A stretch of DNA of 64,000 nt from Allorhizocola rhizosphaerae (GCF_003426775.1 NZ_QJUG01000006.1:1-64000), one strand, 5' to 3'. Positions 41,952 through 50,709 are shown, counted from the stretch's first letter. The notes: generated by a model not told the origin, from the letters alone. Translations and numbers: made by a program.

Positions 41952-42323
41952 ATGGCAACAACCTTCGCGGCAGTGACCCGCAACGTGCCGGCGCAGTCGT
42001 TTGTGCATCCGAATCGCTATCCCCTCTCCGAGCCCGGCGCGCTCGATCCCGCGCGCCGCCATGCCCTTGTGTGGCAACGCCTCACGGGCCTCGACGCCGA
42101 CCTGCCGTGCCTGCAGGAGGTCGAGCCCGAGATACACCATGCCGTCCGCGCCCGCTTCGAGGCAACCCACCACATCGCCCACCGCGACGCCACCGCACCG
42201 GATGACACGTGGCTGTTCGCGGGCGACTTCAACGCCGTCTCGCGCAGGGTCGTGCTCCCGTCGCCGGACGAGCCGTCTGACCACCTGCCGTTGCGGGTCG
42301 AGTTCCGGACGGTGACGGCGTGA
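41952..42323 (+). pseudogene. EEP-family (endonuclease/exonuclease/phosphatase) gene with large internal deletions
   Basis: 123 residues from ATG. Only scattered EEP motifs remain: DADLPCLQEVEPEI (the QEV metal motif), WLFAGDFNAVSR and VLPSPDEPSDHLPLRVEF (SDH). The normal spacing of about 200 residues is halved, so at least two segments are lost while the frame is kept. Probably a decayed nuclease; whether a peptide is still made is unknown. It overlaps the next gene in GTGA. Confidence 0.6.
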
Positions 42324-43216
42324 GGATCGCGTTCGTAGGGGACGTGCACGGTTGCGTGTTGCACGCACTTGGCGCATTGCTTGCGTGGCAAGACAATTGC
42401 GGGCAGCGGTTGGACGCCGTGATCCAGGTCGGTGACATGGGTGCGTTTCCGAGTTTGGAGCGGATGGACCAGCCGAGCAGGCGGTTTGCCGCCGAAAACC
42501 CGGCGCAGCACGACCTGTTCCGGATGCTGGCGCCGACCGGTGAACTGGAGTCGGCGATCCGGCGCGCGATGACGTTGCTCCCGCCCGTCTTGTTTGTCAG
42601 CGGAAACCACGAGGATTTCGAGTGGCTGGCCGGTCTGCACGGGGGTGCCGGTGTCGTCCCGATCGACCCGGGCGGCGCGTTCCATCATGTCGCATGTGGA
42701 CAAGTCATAACCGTTGCGGGGCAAAGGGTTGCCTTCCTCGGCCGAATCGAGAAGCCGGGGAAGATGGATCTGGACGCGGCGGCATACGCACGCTTAATGG
42801 ACGTCGAGCCGGGCAGCGTGGATGTCCTTGTCACGCACGACGGTCCCTATGGCATGGGTCGAGACTGGCTCGGCGAACCCGTTGGCTCGCCCAAACTGTC
42901 CCGGCTCATCGCGCGGCTGCGGCCCCGCTTGCACGTCAGCGGCCATTACCATCACGCCAACGGGCCGCGGCACTATGGCCCGACCGTCTCGTTTGCGTTG
43001 GCCCAACTCGTTTATTCGAAGGTCAACCGGCACCGTCCCGACCAGGACAACCCGCAGCAGCGGGTGACTCCCGGCAGCATCGGCGTGCTTGACACCGAGA
43101 CTTTCCTTTTCGAGTACGTCAACGACGACTGGTTGGCGGGCGTGTGCGGCGACGAATTCGACCTTGCCGGGGCTACTGCTCGGTCGGCTCGGGACTACCG
43201 GGAGTCTCGCCTGTGA
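42320..43216 (+). CDS. Metallophosphoesterase
   Basis: 298 residues from GTG 42320. Calcineurin-like site: IAFVGDVHGC, IQVGDMGAFP, LFVSGNHEDFEWL, LVTHDGPYGMGRDW, and HVSGHYHHANGP. Two metals would be held by these His/Asp/Asn residues. Substrate unknown. Convergent with phoU, overlapping its 3' end by 44 bp. Confidence 0.9.
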   Translation: MRIAFVGDVHGCVLHALGALLAWQDNCGQRLDAVIQVGDMGAFPSLERMDQPSRRFAAENPAQHDLFRMLAPTGELESAIRRAMTLLPPVLFVSGNHEDFEWLAGLHGGAGVVPIDPGGAFHHVACGQVITVAGQRVAFLGRIEKPGKMDLDAAAYARLMDVEPGSVDVLVTHDGPYGMGRDWLGEPVGSPKLSRLIARLRPRLHVSGHYHHANGPRHYGPTVSFALAQLVYSKVNRHRPDQDNPQQRVTPGSIGVLDTETFLFEYVNDDWLAGVCGDEFDLAGATARSARDYRESRL

Positions 43217-43838
43217 CGAGGTAGATGATGTGCTGGCCGGCGTTGACCGCGTGGTCGGCGTAGCGCTCGTAGAAGCGGGCGAGCAGCGCGGTGTCGACCG
43301 CGGCCTCGACCCCGTACGACCAGTTGGGGCTCAGGATCCGGGCGTAGAGCGAGCGCTCCAGCTCGTCCATGGCGTCGTCGTCGTGCTCCAGCTCGGCGGC
43401 CCGATCGATGTCACGCGAGGCGAGAACGAGCGTGACCTTGCCGGCGATGCGGTCGGCGACGTTGGCCATCTGCCCGATCGTGCCGGCGAGCTCCGCGGGC
43501 ACGGCGACGGCCGGGTAGCGCCGGACCGCGGACTTCGCGACGTGCTCGGCGAGGTCGCCCATGCGCTCCAGATCGGTGCCGATGTGCAGCGCGGTGATCA
43601 CCATGCGCAGGTCGGAGGCGACCGGTGCCTGCTGCGCGAGGATGCGCAGCACCTTGTCCTCAACCGAGTGGAAAATCTCATTGATCTGGGCGTCGCGGGC
43701 GATCACCCGCTCGGCGCCCTCCTTGTCGGCGCTCAGCAGGGCCGTGGTGGCGGTGCTCATCGCTGTGCGGACGGCCTCGGCCATGGACACCAGTTGGCGG
43801 CCGACCTCGTAAAGCTCGGCGCGGAACTCCTCGCGCAT
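43173..43838 (-). CDS. phoU: Phosphate transport/signalling regulator PhoU
   Basis: 221 residues. All-helical with duplicated PhoU motifs (VRTAMSTATTALLSADKEGAERVIARDAQINEIFHSVEDKVLRIL, then LRMVITALHIGTDLERMGDLAEHVAKSA). PhoU keeps the histidine kinase silent when phosphate is plentiful. It is divergent from senX3-regX3 across a 225-bp region. Confidence 0.95.
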   Translation of the reverse strand: MREEFRAELYEVGRQLVSMAEAVRTAMSTATTALLSADKEGAERVIARDAQINEIFHSVEDKVLRILAQQAPVASDLRMVITALHIGTDLERMGDLAEHVAKSAVRRYPAVAVPAELAGTIGQMANVADRIAGKVTLVLASRDIDRAAELEHDDDAMDELERSLYARILSPNWSYGVEAAVDTALLARFYERYADHAVNAGQHIIYLVTGETPGSPEPTEQ

Positions 43839-43963
43839 CGGGTCACCCTCGCCGCTCTGCGGCGACGGAGGAGCCGCGGCCAGAGGTGACGAAGGAGCCT
43901 AAGAAGCCTACTGATGAAGGCACGGAGTCATGTCGGCGCATGGACTCACTGTAGGCAGGGCCA

Positions 43964-43996
43964 GGTGAACGTAAGCAGGCGCACAAGTGAACATCG
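43964..43996. promoter_or_regulatory. PHO-box-like direct repeats upstream of senX3
   Basis: ggtgaac (43964) and agtgaac (43986) sit exactly 22 bp apart, two 11-bp units, in the phoU-senX3 intergenic region. A third ggtgag lies at 44035. Spacing and sequence fit the GTGAAC-type boxes bound by RegX3/PhoP. Predicted autoregulation. Confidence 0.5.
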
Positions 43997-44063
43997 TGCG
44001 CGATGCCCGAATTGTCGCCTTCGGTGGAATGCCAGGTGAGCGGGTTGGCCTACCATCGCAGTC

Positions 44064-45200
44064 GTGAGGTGGGGCAGGAGAAACGAGCCTGCGGTGGTGC
44101 CCGGCACGCCGCTGGATCCGTACGCTGGGCTGGGGCGCAAGAGCCTCGACTCGCTGCGGGTCGGAGTGGTGTTGCTCGATGCCTCCGACGGCGTGGTCAT
44201 GGCCAACCCGTCGGCGCGGGCGATGGGCCTGCTGCGCGCGGGCGCCCAGCCGGGCCAGGTCGTGGCCCACCCCATCCTGCGCACGCTCGCGGGCCAGGTT
44301 CGCCACACGGGCATCCGGCGCGAGGTTGAGATGGACCTGCCGCGCCCGCCAGGGGAGCCGCTCGGCGTGCACCTGCGCGCAGTCGCCATCGGCGGGGGCA
44401 TGATCTGCATCGAGGCCGCGGACGTCACGGAGTCGCACCGGGTGGAGCGGGTGCGCCGGGACTTCGTGGCCAACGTCAGCCACGAGCTCAAGACCCCGAT
44501 CGGTGCGCTGCAGCTGCTGGCCGAGGGCCTGCTGGACGCGACCGACCCGGACGCGCCAGGGGCCGACCCGGCGACCGATGTGGCGGCGAGCCGCCGGTTC
44601 GCCGAGCGGATCCAGCGCGAGAGCACGCGATTGGGCCAGCTGGTCACCGAGCTGATGGAGCTTTCCCGGCTGCAGGGGGCCGAGCGGTTGCCCGATCCCG
44701 AGCCGGTCTCGGTGGACTGGGTGATCGCCGATGCGCTCGACCGGACCCGCACCGCGGCGATGGCCAAACGCATCGAGCTGGTCGTCGTCGGTACCAAAGG
44801 ATTGACGATTTTTGGAAACGACAAGCAATTCGCGACGGCGGTCGGCAACCTGGTCGAAAACGCCGTGGCATATTCGCATACGGGCTCCGCGGTGATCGTG
44901 AGCGCGGTCGCCGAGGACGACCGGGTGGACATCAGCGTCTCCGATCAGGGAATCGGCATCGCACCACAGGATCTCGACCGCGTGTTCGAGCGGTTCTACC
45001 GCGCGGATCAGGCCCGGTCAAGGGAGACCGGCGGCACGGGGCTCGGCCTCGCGATCGTCAAACACATCGCCACCAATCACGGCGGCCGGGTCGACGTGCG
45101 CAGCCGGCTCGGCGGTGGCTCGACGTTCACCTTGCGGCTGCCCGCGGTACCCCCTGATGCGATCTTGCCGATACCCACCTTGGAAAGGGTGAAACAGTGA
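44064..45200 (+). CDS. senX3: Sensor histidine kinase SenX3, lacking membrane segments
   Basis: 378 residues from GTG. PAS-like N-terminus (LRVGVVLLDASDGVVMANPSARAMGLL), H box FVANVSHELKTPIGALQLLAEGLL with His140, N box LVENAVAYSHTGS, G1/F/G2 motifs (VSDQGIGIAPQDLDRVFERFYRAD, GTGLGLAIVKH). Sequence matches SenX3 from the H box on. The N-terminal membrane anchor known in mycobacterial SenX3 is missing: upstream frame has a stop at 44037-44039, so this protein seems soluble. Confidence 0.9.
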   Translation: MRWGRRNEPAVVPGTPLDPYAGLGRKSLDSLRVGVVLLDASDGVVMANPSARAMGLLRAGAQPGQVVAHPILRTLAGQVRHTGIRREVEMDLPRPPGEPLGVHLRAVAIGGGMICIEAADVTESHRVERVRRDFVANVSHELKTPIGALQLLAEGLLDATDPDAPGADPATDVAASRRFAERIQRESTRLGQLVTELMELSRLQGAERLPDPEPVSVDWVIADALDRTRTAAMAKRIELVVVGTKGLTIFGNDKQFATAVGNLVENAVAYSHTGSAVIVSAVAEDDRVDISVSDQGIGIAPQDLDRVFERFYRADQARSRETGGTGLGLAIVKHIATNHGGRVDVRSRLGGGSTFTLRLPAVPPDAILPIPTLERVKQ

Positions 45201-45883
45201 TGTCCCGTGTGTTGGTCGTCGAGGACGAGGAGTCGTTCTCGGATGTGCTGTCCTACATGCTGCGCAAGGAGGGCTTCGAGGTCTCGATCGCCGCGACCGG
45301 GCCGGCCGCGCTGACCGAGTTCGACCGCACGGGCGCCGACATCGTCCTGCTCGATTTGATGCTGCCGGAGATGCCGGGCACCGAGGTGTGCCGGCAGCTG
45401 CGCCAGCGGTCCAATGTGCCGATCATCATGGTCACGGCGCGGGACAGCGAGATCGACAAGGTGGTGGGCCTGGAGATCGGCGCGGACGACTACGTCACCA
45501 AGCCGTACTCGCCGCGCGAACTGGTCGCCCGGATCCGGGCCGTGCTGCGCAGGCAGACCGCCGAGGCGGTGGAGCACTCGGGTGCGACCCTGTCGGCCGG
45601 TCCGGTGCGCATGGACGTGGAGCGGCACGTGGTCACGGTCGACGGGTCGGCGGTTCAGTTGCCGCTCAAGGAGTTCGAGCTGCTGGAGCTGTTGCTGCGC
45701 AACGCGGGCCGGGTGCTGACCCGCGGCCAGCTGATCGACCGGGTGTGGGGCGCGGACTACGTGGGCGACACCAAAACCCTTGACGTGCATGTGAAGCGGC
45801 TGCGCTCGAAGATCGAGCCCGAGCCGTCGACGCCGCGCTACCTGGTGACCGTGCGCGGGCTGGGCTACAAGTTCGAACCGTGA
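45200..45883 (+). CDS. regX3: Response regulator RegX3
   Basis: 227 residues from ATG 45200 (GTG 45197 is an alternative). OmpR class: phosphoacceptor Asp52 in VLLDLMLPEMPG, VTARDSEIDKVVGLEIGADDYVTKPYS, and a winged-helix C-terminus (LPLKEFELLELLLRNAGRVLTRGQLIDRVWGADYVGDTKTLDVHVKRLRSKIE). Nearly the same as mycobacterial RegX3. It controls phosphate-starvation genes. Confidence 0.95.
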   Translation: MSRVLVVEDEESFSDVLSYMLRKEGFEVSIAATGPAALTEFDRTGADIVLLDLMLPEMPGTEVCRQLRQRSNVPIIMVTARDSEIDKVVGLEIGADDYVTKPYSPRELVARIRAVLRRQTAEAVEHSGATLSAGPVRMDVERHVVTVDGSAVQLPLKEFELLELLLRNAGRVLTRGQLIDRVWGADYVGDTKTLDVHVKRLRSKIEPEPSTPRYLVTVRGLGYKFEP

Positions 45884-45899
45884 GGTTTCGTGCGGGTCA

Positions 45900-45979
45900 A
45901 CTCTGTTCAGGCGAAGCCGTGCTCTTGCGCGGTTGTGGTTCATCGCGAAGCGTTGAACCACAACCGCTGCTGAAAATAC
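45900..45979. repeat. Dispersed repeat, family B, copy 2
   Basis: actctgttcaggcgaagccg then tgct as at 39034; between this and the shared end (accgctgctgaaaatacgg) lies a 12-bp perfect stem ggttgtggttca (45931-45942) / tgaaccacaacc (45954-45965). Confidence 0.75.
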
Positions 45980-46009
45980 GGTGACTGGGTGAGCCGTCGC
46001 CCAGTCACC
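45980..46009 (+). terminator. Terminator after regX3
   Basis: ggtgactggg (45980-45989) / cccagtcacc (46000-46009), a perfect 10-bp stem followed by gcatcttgag. It may also work for the convergent operon. Confidence 0.65.
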
Positions 46010-46044
46010 GCATCTTGAGACGCCCGTGGTCCGGGCAAAGGTTG

Positions 46045-47298
46045 TCAGCCCCAGTTACTGAATAGCGGCTGTTCGAAGATCCGTGGTCCCGCGGCCGGTT
46101 CGTGGAAGTCGAAGCTCACCGGTCCGACCCGGATGCGTGTGGCGGCGCCGACAGCGACCGACAGGTAGCCCAGGCCGCCGTCGAGGCCGCCGGTGTCCAG
46201 CACCTTCCCATCGGCGTCGAGGGCCTCGGCTCGCGTCCCGGCGGGGCCCAGGACCAGCAGTTGGTTGCTGAGCACCACGTTCCCACCTTCGCGCTGCGGC
46301 AGGCGGATGACGACGATGTCGCCATCGGCATACGCGTTGCCCGTGCTGATCAGATCCGATGGCGGGGCGCTGACTGACGGGCCGTCGACGGCCGTGCTCG
46401 GGCTCGGCGTGGCACCGGGCGGTTCAAGCGCCAGCACACCGTTGTCCAAGTCGCCCAGCATGAGGAACGCCGGCCCGGTCCCGGACAGCGGGCCGACAAC
46501 GATTGTGTCGTTGTGGTCCCAGCGCACCGCGCCATCGCGGCCGGTGATGTCGCGGTATACAGCCGCCGGATCGGGCTTGTATATGAACATCCTGCCTGGG
46601 ACGACCGTACGGGCCTCCATTTCCCTGCCGTCGCACGAGACCCGCCACACCTCCATCCTGGCGGCCGCACGAGCCACATAATCGCGTATGTCTGCGGGGC
46701 TGCTCTCCGGTGTATTGATCACGCATCCGGCGGGTGCGAGCCCGAAGGCGACGAAGGTGTTCTGGTCGACCCGCTCCCCTTCCACAATGAACGGGTCGAC
46801 CGAAGGGCGGTACATCGAGCCCCCGTTCATCAGCTCGTCGACCCCCGCCTGCCCGGCCGCCCAGCGGCGCACGAGAAAGGAGCTGGTCTCGGAATAGTGC
46901 GCCACGACGACGTGCCGATATCCGAGAATGTCGTCGGCCAGCAGGATCTTCATGCGGTCCATCCCGCTGGGGACGGAGTGCCGCTCCCGATTGGCGGCGA
47001 ACGCCTGCTCCAGCTCGCGCATCAGAGCGGTGTCGCCGGCGAGGCCGCCGCGGGTGGGCGACTCGATGAGCCGCTTGACCCAAGGGTTGAGGCCCGGCGC
47101 CGGTGGTGCGGGAGCCGTGCCGGCCTGCAACGCCAGCGGGGTGGACACGGCGGCGGCGAGCAGTGCGGCGGCGAACGCCGACACGCGCAGCCGGGAACGC
47201 GTGCGGCGGCGGGAAATCAGGCGGCCGTAGGGATTCGCGGCCGGGCGGGTCTGCGCGGCCACGCGGGAAAAGCCGGCCCGGAGTTCATCGATGCTCAT
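46045..47298 (-). CDS. Membrane protein co-transcribed with SigE-family sigma (putative anti-sigma)
   Basis: 417 residues from the ATG at 47298 behind aggaggt. Residues 1-35 are cytoplasmic (MSIDELRAGFSRVAAQTRPAA); one membrane helix at about 40-58 (VSAFAAALLAAAVSTPLALQA); the rest is outside, with RMKILLADDILGYRHVVVAHYSE and a C-terminal beta-rich end. Placement (ATGA overlap) and topology suggest the anti-sigma partner of the ECF sigma, but no zinc anti-sigma motif is seen. Confidence 0.6.
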   Translation of the reverse strand: MSIDELRAGFSRVAAQTRPAANPYGRLISRRRTRSRLRVSAFAAALLAAAVSTPLALQAGTAPAPPAPGLNPWVKRLIESPTRGGLAGDTALMRELEQAFAANRERHSVPSGMDRMKILLADDILGYRHVVVAHYSETSSFLVRRWAAGQAGVDELMNGGSMYRPSVDPFIVEGERVDQNTFVAFGLAPAGCVINTPESSPADIRDYVARAAARMEVWRVSCDGREMEARTVVPGRMFIYKPDPAAVYRDITGRDGAVRWDHNDTIVVGPLSGTGPAFLMLGDLDNGVLALEPPGATPSPSTAVDGPSVSAPPSDLISTGNAYADGDIVVIRLPQREGGNVVLSNQLLVLGPAGTRAEALDADGKVLDTGGLDGGLGYLSVAVGAATRIRVGPVSFDFHEPAAGPRIFEQPLFSNWG

Positions 47299-47777
47299 GC
47301 CAGTACCTCCTGTCCGGTCAAGCGGGTGCGAAGCTTCGCCAGGCCGCGCGAGGCCTGGCTCTTCACCGATCCGACCGAGCACCCGAGCATCGCGGCGGTG
47401 TCGGCCTCCGAGTAGTCCAGCCAGTAGCGCAGCACGAGAACCGTGCGCATGCGGGCCGGTAGTCTGTCCAATGCGGACAGCAGTTCGTCGCGTTGCACGA
47501 CGGCATCGGCCGTGTCCGGTGTGGTGCGCACCGGCAGCGAGTCGGTCAGGAGCTCGCGCGCGCCGAGCCGGCGCCACACGCTGACCCGCTGGTTGGCCAT
47601 GATGCGATAGAGGTAATTCTTGGGCTCATCGACGCTGTGCCATCGATCCATGAGTCGCAACAGTGAAGACTGCAGCAGATCCTCGGCGGCGTGATGGGTA
47701 CCAGTCAACAGAAACGCGGTACGGAGGAGCTCTCCGTAACGCGTCTCGACAAATTCGCGGAACCCTTCATCGGTCAC
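47295..47777 (-). CDS. ECF sigma factor, SigE (actinobacterial) family
   Basis: 160 residues from GTG. Region 2: FVETRYGELLRTAFLLTGTHHAAEDLLQSSLLRLMDRW; region 4: LDRLPARMRTVLVLRYWLDYSEADTAAMLGCSVGSVKSQASRGLAKLR. Short SigE-type ECF typical of actinobacteria. Paired with the downstream membrane protein. Confidence 0.9.
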   Translation of the reverse strand: MTDEGFREFVETRYGELLRTAFLLTGTHHAAEDLLQSSLLRLMDRWHSVDEPKNYLYRIMANQRVSVWRRLGARELLTDSLPVRTTPDTADAVVQRDELLSALDRLPARMRTVLVLRYWLDYSEADTAAMLGCSVGSVKSQASRGLAKLRTRLTGQEVLA

Positions 47778-47803
47778 AACCGAACCGACGTTTCAGCCGG
47801 GCA

Positions 47804-48565
47804 TCAGGTTGAGCGCTTGGCGGCGGCGGTTGCCGGATGCGGCGCGATCAGGCCACGGGCCTCGCGCTCCTTGCACATGTTGGCCAGCTCGGCGTAGGCC
47901 AGCTCGCCCAGCAGCTCGATGAGCTCCGGCGCGTAGGTGATGTAGACCGGATCCTTCTCCACGTGCGCGTCCGGCGACGACGTGCACCACCAGTGCAGCT
48001 CGTGCCCGCCCGAACCCCAGGCGCGCCGGTCGAACTCGGCGATCGTCGACACCAGCACCTTGGTCTCGTCGGGCCGGGTCACCCAGTCCTGCCCGCGCCT
48101 GATCGGCAGCTGCCAACACACATCGGGTTTGTATTTCAAGGGGTGTACGCCGTCGCGCAGCGCCTGGCCGTGCAGCGCGCACCCGCCGCCACCCGGAAAG
48201 TCGGGGTCGTTCTGGAACACGCACGGCCCGCCCTTGCGTGTTGCCGTGCGGCGCGCGGGCTTGTCGTCGAGCTCGTCAACCTCGGTCCAGTTTTTGAAGC
48301 CCTTGACGTGGCGCTGCCACGTGGTCGGGTCCAGCCGCTTGACCGCCGCCTTCACCCGCTTCTCGTCGTCCCTGTCCGTGAAGAAGGCGCCGTGCGAGCA
48401 GCACCCCTCGACCGGGCGACCCGTGATGCCCTTGCAGCCGTTGCCGTAGACACAGCCCCAGCGGGACAGCAGCCAGGTCAGGTCGGCCCGGATGACGTGC
48501 TCCGAATCGGCCGGATCGGTGAACTCAATCCACTCGCGGGGGAAGCCCAGCAGTACCTCTTTCAC
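47804..48565 (-). CDS. Rv0495c-like cysteine-rich protein
   Basis: 253 residues. Conserved actinobacterial protein with many Cys and His: [82 protein letters not shown]. These could bind zinc or an Fe-S cluster. Gene order with ppx matches M. tuberculosis Rv0495c-Rv0496. Function unknown. Confidence 0.8.
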   Translation of the reverse strand: MKEVLLGFPREWIEFTDPADSEHVIRADLTWLLSRWGCVYGNGCKGITGRPVEGCCSHGAFFTDRDDEKRVKAAVKRLDPTTWQRHVKGFKNWTEVDELDDKPARRTATRKGGPCVFQNDPDFPGGGGCALHGQALRDGVHPLKYKPDVCWQLPIRRGQDWVTRPDETKVLVSTIAEFDRRAWGSGGHELHWWCTSSPDAHVEKDPVYITYAPELIELLGELAYAELANMCKEREARGLIAPHPATAAAKRST

Positions 48566-48596
48566 GTGCCCAGCCTACGTCGTCATACCGTGGCGC

Positions 48597-48602
48597 TACC
48601 GT
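48597..48602 (+). promoter_or_regulatory. -10 box TACCGT of the Ppx/GppA gene (leaderless)
   Basis: TACCGT ends 6 nt before ATG 48609. Confidence 0.35.
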
Positions 48603-48608
48603 AGGCGC

Positions 48609-49517
48609 ATGCGCCTAGGTGTGCTCGACGTCGGGTCCAACACGGTTCACCTGTTGGTGGTGGACGCGTTCCACGGCGCCCACCCGTGGCCCGCCCACTC
48701 GCAGAAGGAGCGATTGCGGCTGGCCGAGCAGATCTCCGCCGACGGATCGCTCACAACGGCCGGGGCCGATGCGCTGGTCAAGGCGTGCTCGGCGGCGCGC
48801 GAGGCGGCCGAGCAGCTGGAGGTGCACGAGATGCTGGCGTTCGCCACGTCGGCCGTGCGCGACGCGCGCAACTCCAGCCGGGTGCTGCACCGGGTGCGCG
48901 ATGAGGCGGGCGTCGACCTGCAGGTGCTGTCGGGGGAAGACGAGGCGCGCCTGACGTTCCTGGCGGTGCGGCGCTGGTTCGGCTGGTCTGCCGGTCGGCT
49001 GCTGGTGCTCGACATCGGCGGTGGCTCGCTGGAGATCGCGGCCGGGAGCGACGAGGCGCCCGGCGACGCGCTCTCGTTCCCGTTGGGCGCGGGCCGCCTG
49101 ACCCGCGACTGGTTCACCAGCGACCCGCCCGACGCCGACCAGGTCGCCGAGCTGGAGTCCCATGTGGACTCGTTGCTGGCCGGCATCGAGCTCGGGTTCG
49201 ACATCGCGGCCGCGACCTCCAAGACGTTTCGGTCGCTGGCGCGGCTTGCCGGGGCTGTCCCAAGTGGACACGGCCTGTGGGCGCCGCGGTCGCTTACCCG
49301 GACAGGTCTGCACCAGGTGCGCGGGTTCATCCAGCGCATGCCGTCGGCGTCGCTGGCCGAGCTCGACGGGGTCAGCGCCAGCCGCGCGCATCAGCTCGTC
49401 GCGGGCGCGATCGTGGCCGAGCGCGCCATGCGCCGGCTCGGCATCGATGAGCTTCGGATCTGTCCGTGGGCGCTGCGCGAGGGTGTCATCCTCTCCCGTC
49501 TGGATCAACTCCATTGA
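48609..49517 (+). CDS. Exopolyphosphatase/GppA family phosphatase (Rv0496-like)
   Basis: 302 residues from ATG. ASKHA fold: LGVLDVGSNTVHLLVVDA (phosphate 1), LSGEDEARLTF, LLVLDIGGGSLEIA (phosphate 2), FPLGAGRLTRDW. Hydrolyses polyphosphate or pppGpp. It lies among phosphate-sensing genes. The stop overlaps the next gene start (TTGA). Confidence 0.9.
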   Translation: MRLGVLDVGSNTVHLLVVDAFHGAHPWPAHSQKERLRLAEQISADGSLTTAGADALVKACSAAREAAEQLEVHEMLAFATSAVRDARNSSRVLHRVRDEAGVDLQVLSGEDEARLTFLAVRRWFGWSAGRLLVLDIGGGSLEIAAGSDEAPGDALSFPLGAGRLTRDWFTSDPPDADQVAELESHVDSLLAGIELGFDIAAATSKTFRSLARLAGAVPSGHGLWAPRSLTRTGLHQVRGFIQRMPSASLAELDGVSASRAHQLVAGAIVAERAMRRLGIDELRICPWALREGVILSRLDQLH

Positions 49518-49909
49518 GTGGTCAGGCTTCTGTGCCCGCCGATCTGGTCGAGGCCATCAGGCGTTCCTGGGACGAGCAGACGTGCGATCCGGTGGACCTC
49601 CCGTGGAGCCCGGACAACCCATCGCGCGGGCAGTGCGGCGTCACCGCGCTCGTCCTTCACGACCTGCTGGGCGGTGATCTGGTGGTCGGCGAGGTGCGCT
49701 ACGCGTCCGGTGACCGGCAGGGCTGGCACACGTGGAACCGTTTGCCCGACGGCACCTTCGTCGACCTGACGCGGCAACAGTTCGGCCCGGACGAGCTCGT
49801 CGGCCCGGGCCGCATCGTCGCCCGGAAAGCCCCCAAAAGGTGCGTTGAGCAGTACGAACTGTTGCGCTCGCGGGTGCTGGCCCACCTCGATGTCGTACCC
49901 CAGTTCTAA
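49514..49909 (+). CDS. YunG-like papain/transglutaminase-like protein
   Basis: 131 residues from TTG 49514 (TTGA overlap); GTG 49532 is an alternative. SRGQCGVTALVLHDLLGGDLVVGEV with a Cys, GWHTWNRLPDGTFVDLTRQQF with His and Asp: the Cys-His-Asp order of YunG proteins. Function unknown. Confidence 0.7.
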   Translation: MSGQASVPADLVEAIRRSWDEQTCDPVDLPWSPDNPSRGQCGVTALVLHDLLGGDLVVGEVRYASGDRQGWHTWNRLPDGTFVDLTRQQFGPDELVGPGRIVARKAPKRCVEQYELLRSRVLAHLDVVPQF

Positions 49910-49912
49910 TCT
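49907..49912 (+). promoter_or_regulatory. -10 box TAATCT (leaderless)
   Basis: TAATCT ends 6 nt before GTG 49919. Confidence 0.4.
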
Positions 49913-49918
49913 ATAGGC

Positions 49919-50392
49919 GTGATTGACACGCTGGTTCCGTCAGCACCGGCGCCCGCTGCGCCCACTGACGAGTTCGTTCGCCGCACCATGCGCGAGACCG
50001 GGTGCCCACGCGCGGTGGCGCGCATGGCCCTGCGGCTCATCATGCGCCGGCACCGCCCGCAGATGGGCCGGCTGCATCAATATCTGGCCCGCTTCACGCC
50101 TGCCGACCGGGCCCACTGGGTGGAGCAGGCGCTGGCCACCGAGCGGGCCGCGCTGGCGTCCATGCTGATCGGGGAGTTCGCCGAGCAGCGCAGCGTCGGC
50201 CGGGCCGTGTCCATGGCAGATGCCGACCTCGCCATGGTCGCCCGTGCCCGATCGTCCAACCCCGACGGTGCCCGCCCGCGCGGTCTGGCCCTGCTCGATG
50301 CCGCCCTGAGTCAAATGCGCCAGAGTTCGCCCGGCGCGGCCGCCGCCATCGCCGCGGTGTCCGCTCCGGCGGCCGCGGGCGTGGTGGGGTGA
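49919..50392 (+). CDS. Alpha-helical protein of unknown function
   Basis: 157 residues from GTG. Pro/Ala-rich start, then helices (DEFVRRTMRETGCPRAVARMALRLIMRRHRPQMGRLHQYLARF, DRAHWVEQALATERAALASMLIGEFAEQRS), and an Ala-rich end. No membrane span or known motif. The 66-residue reading frame follows 6 bp later, so the two are probably co-expressed. Confidence 0.6.
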   Translation: MIDTLVPSAPAPAAPTDEFVRRTMRETGCPRAVARMALRLIMRRHRPQMGRLHQYLARFTPADRAHWVEQALATERAALASMLIGEFAEQRSVGRAVSMADADLAMVARARSSNPDGARPRGLALLDAALSQMRQSSPGAAAAIAAVSAPAAAGVVG

Positions 50393-50398
50393 TGCGAC

Positions 50399-50599
50399 AT
50401 GAGCCTGGCGCGACCCCGGTTGGACATCTTCATCCTGCGCGACATGATCCAAATCAAGCGCGGCCGCAAATCGATCGAGCTCATGCCGCTCGACGAGGCC
50501 GACGCGCTGGGCCGCGACCTTTGCCTCGCGGTGGCGGCGGCCCGCGCCACCCGGCCCGTGCCCGTGGCCGGCCCGCTGATCCGTGACCCGACCCCGTGA
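50399..50599 (+). CDS. Small protein of unknown function, 66 residues
   Basis: 66 residues from ATG, 6 bp after the previous gene. RPRLDIFILRDMIQIKRGRKSIELMPLDEADALGRDL is amphipathic. No family known to me. A hairpin follows. Confidence 0.5.
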   Translation: MSLARPRLDIFILRDMIQIKRGRKSIELMPLDEADALGRDLCLAVAAARATRPVPVAGPLIRDPTP

Positions 50600-50611
50600 A
50601 GCATCGCCGGT

Positions 50612-50637
50612 GCGAGCGGCCGGGGGCGCCCGCTCGC
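50612..50637 (+). terminator. Hairpin terminator
   Basis: gcgagcgg (50612-50619) / ccgctcgc (50630-50637), perfect 8-bp stem, followed by caaatttgt. Confidence 0.55.
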
Positions 50638-50709
50638 CAAATTTGTCGCTTCTGCGCAGGTCATGGACATGCCGGGGACCCGTCACGCCAGAGCTCTAGC
50701 GGCGGAGGC

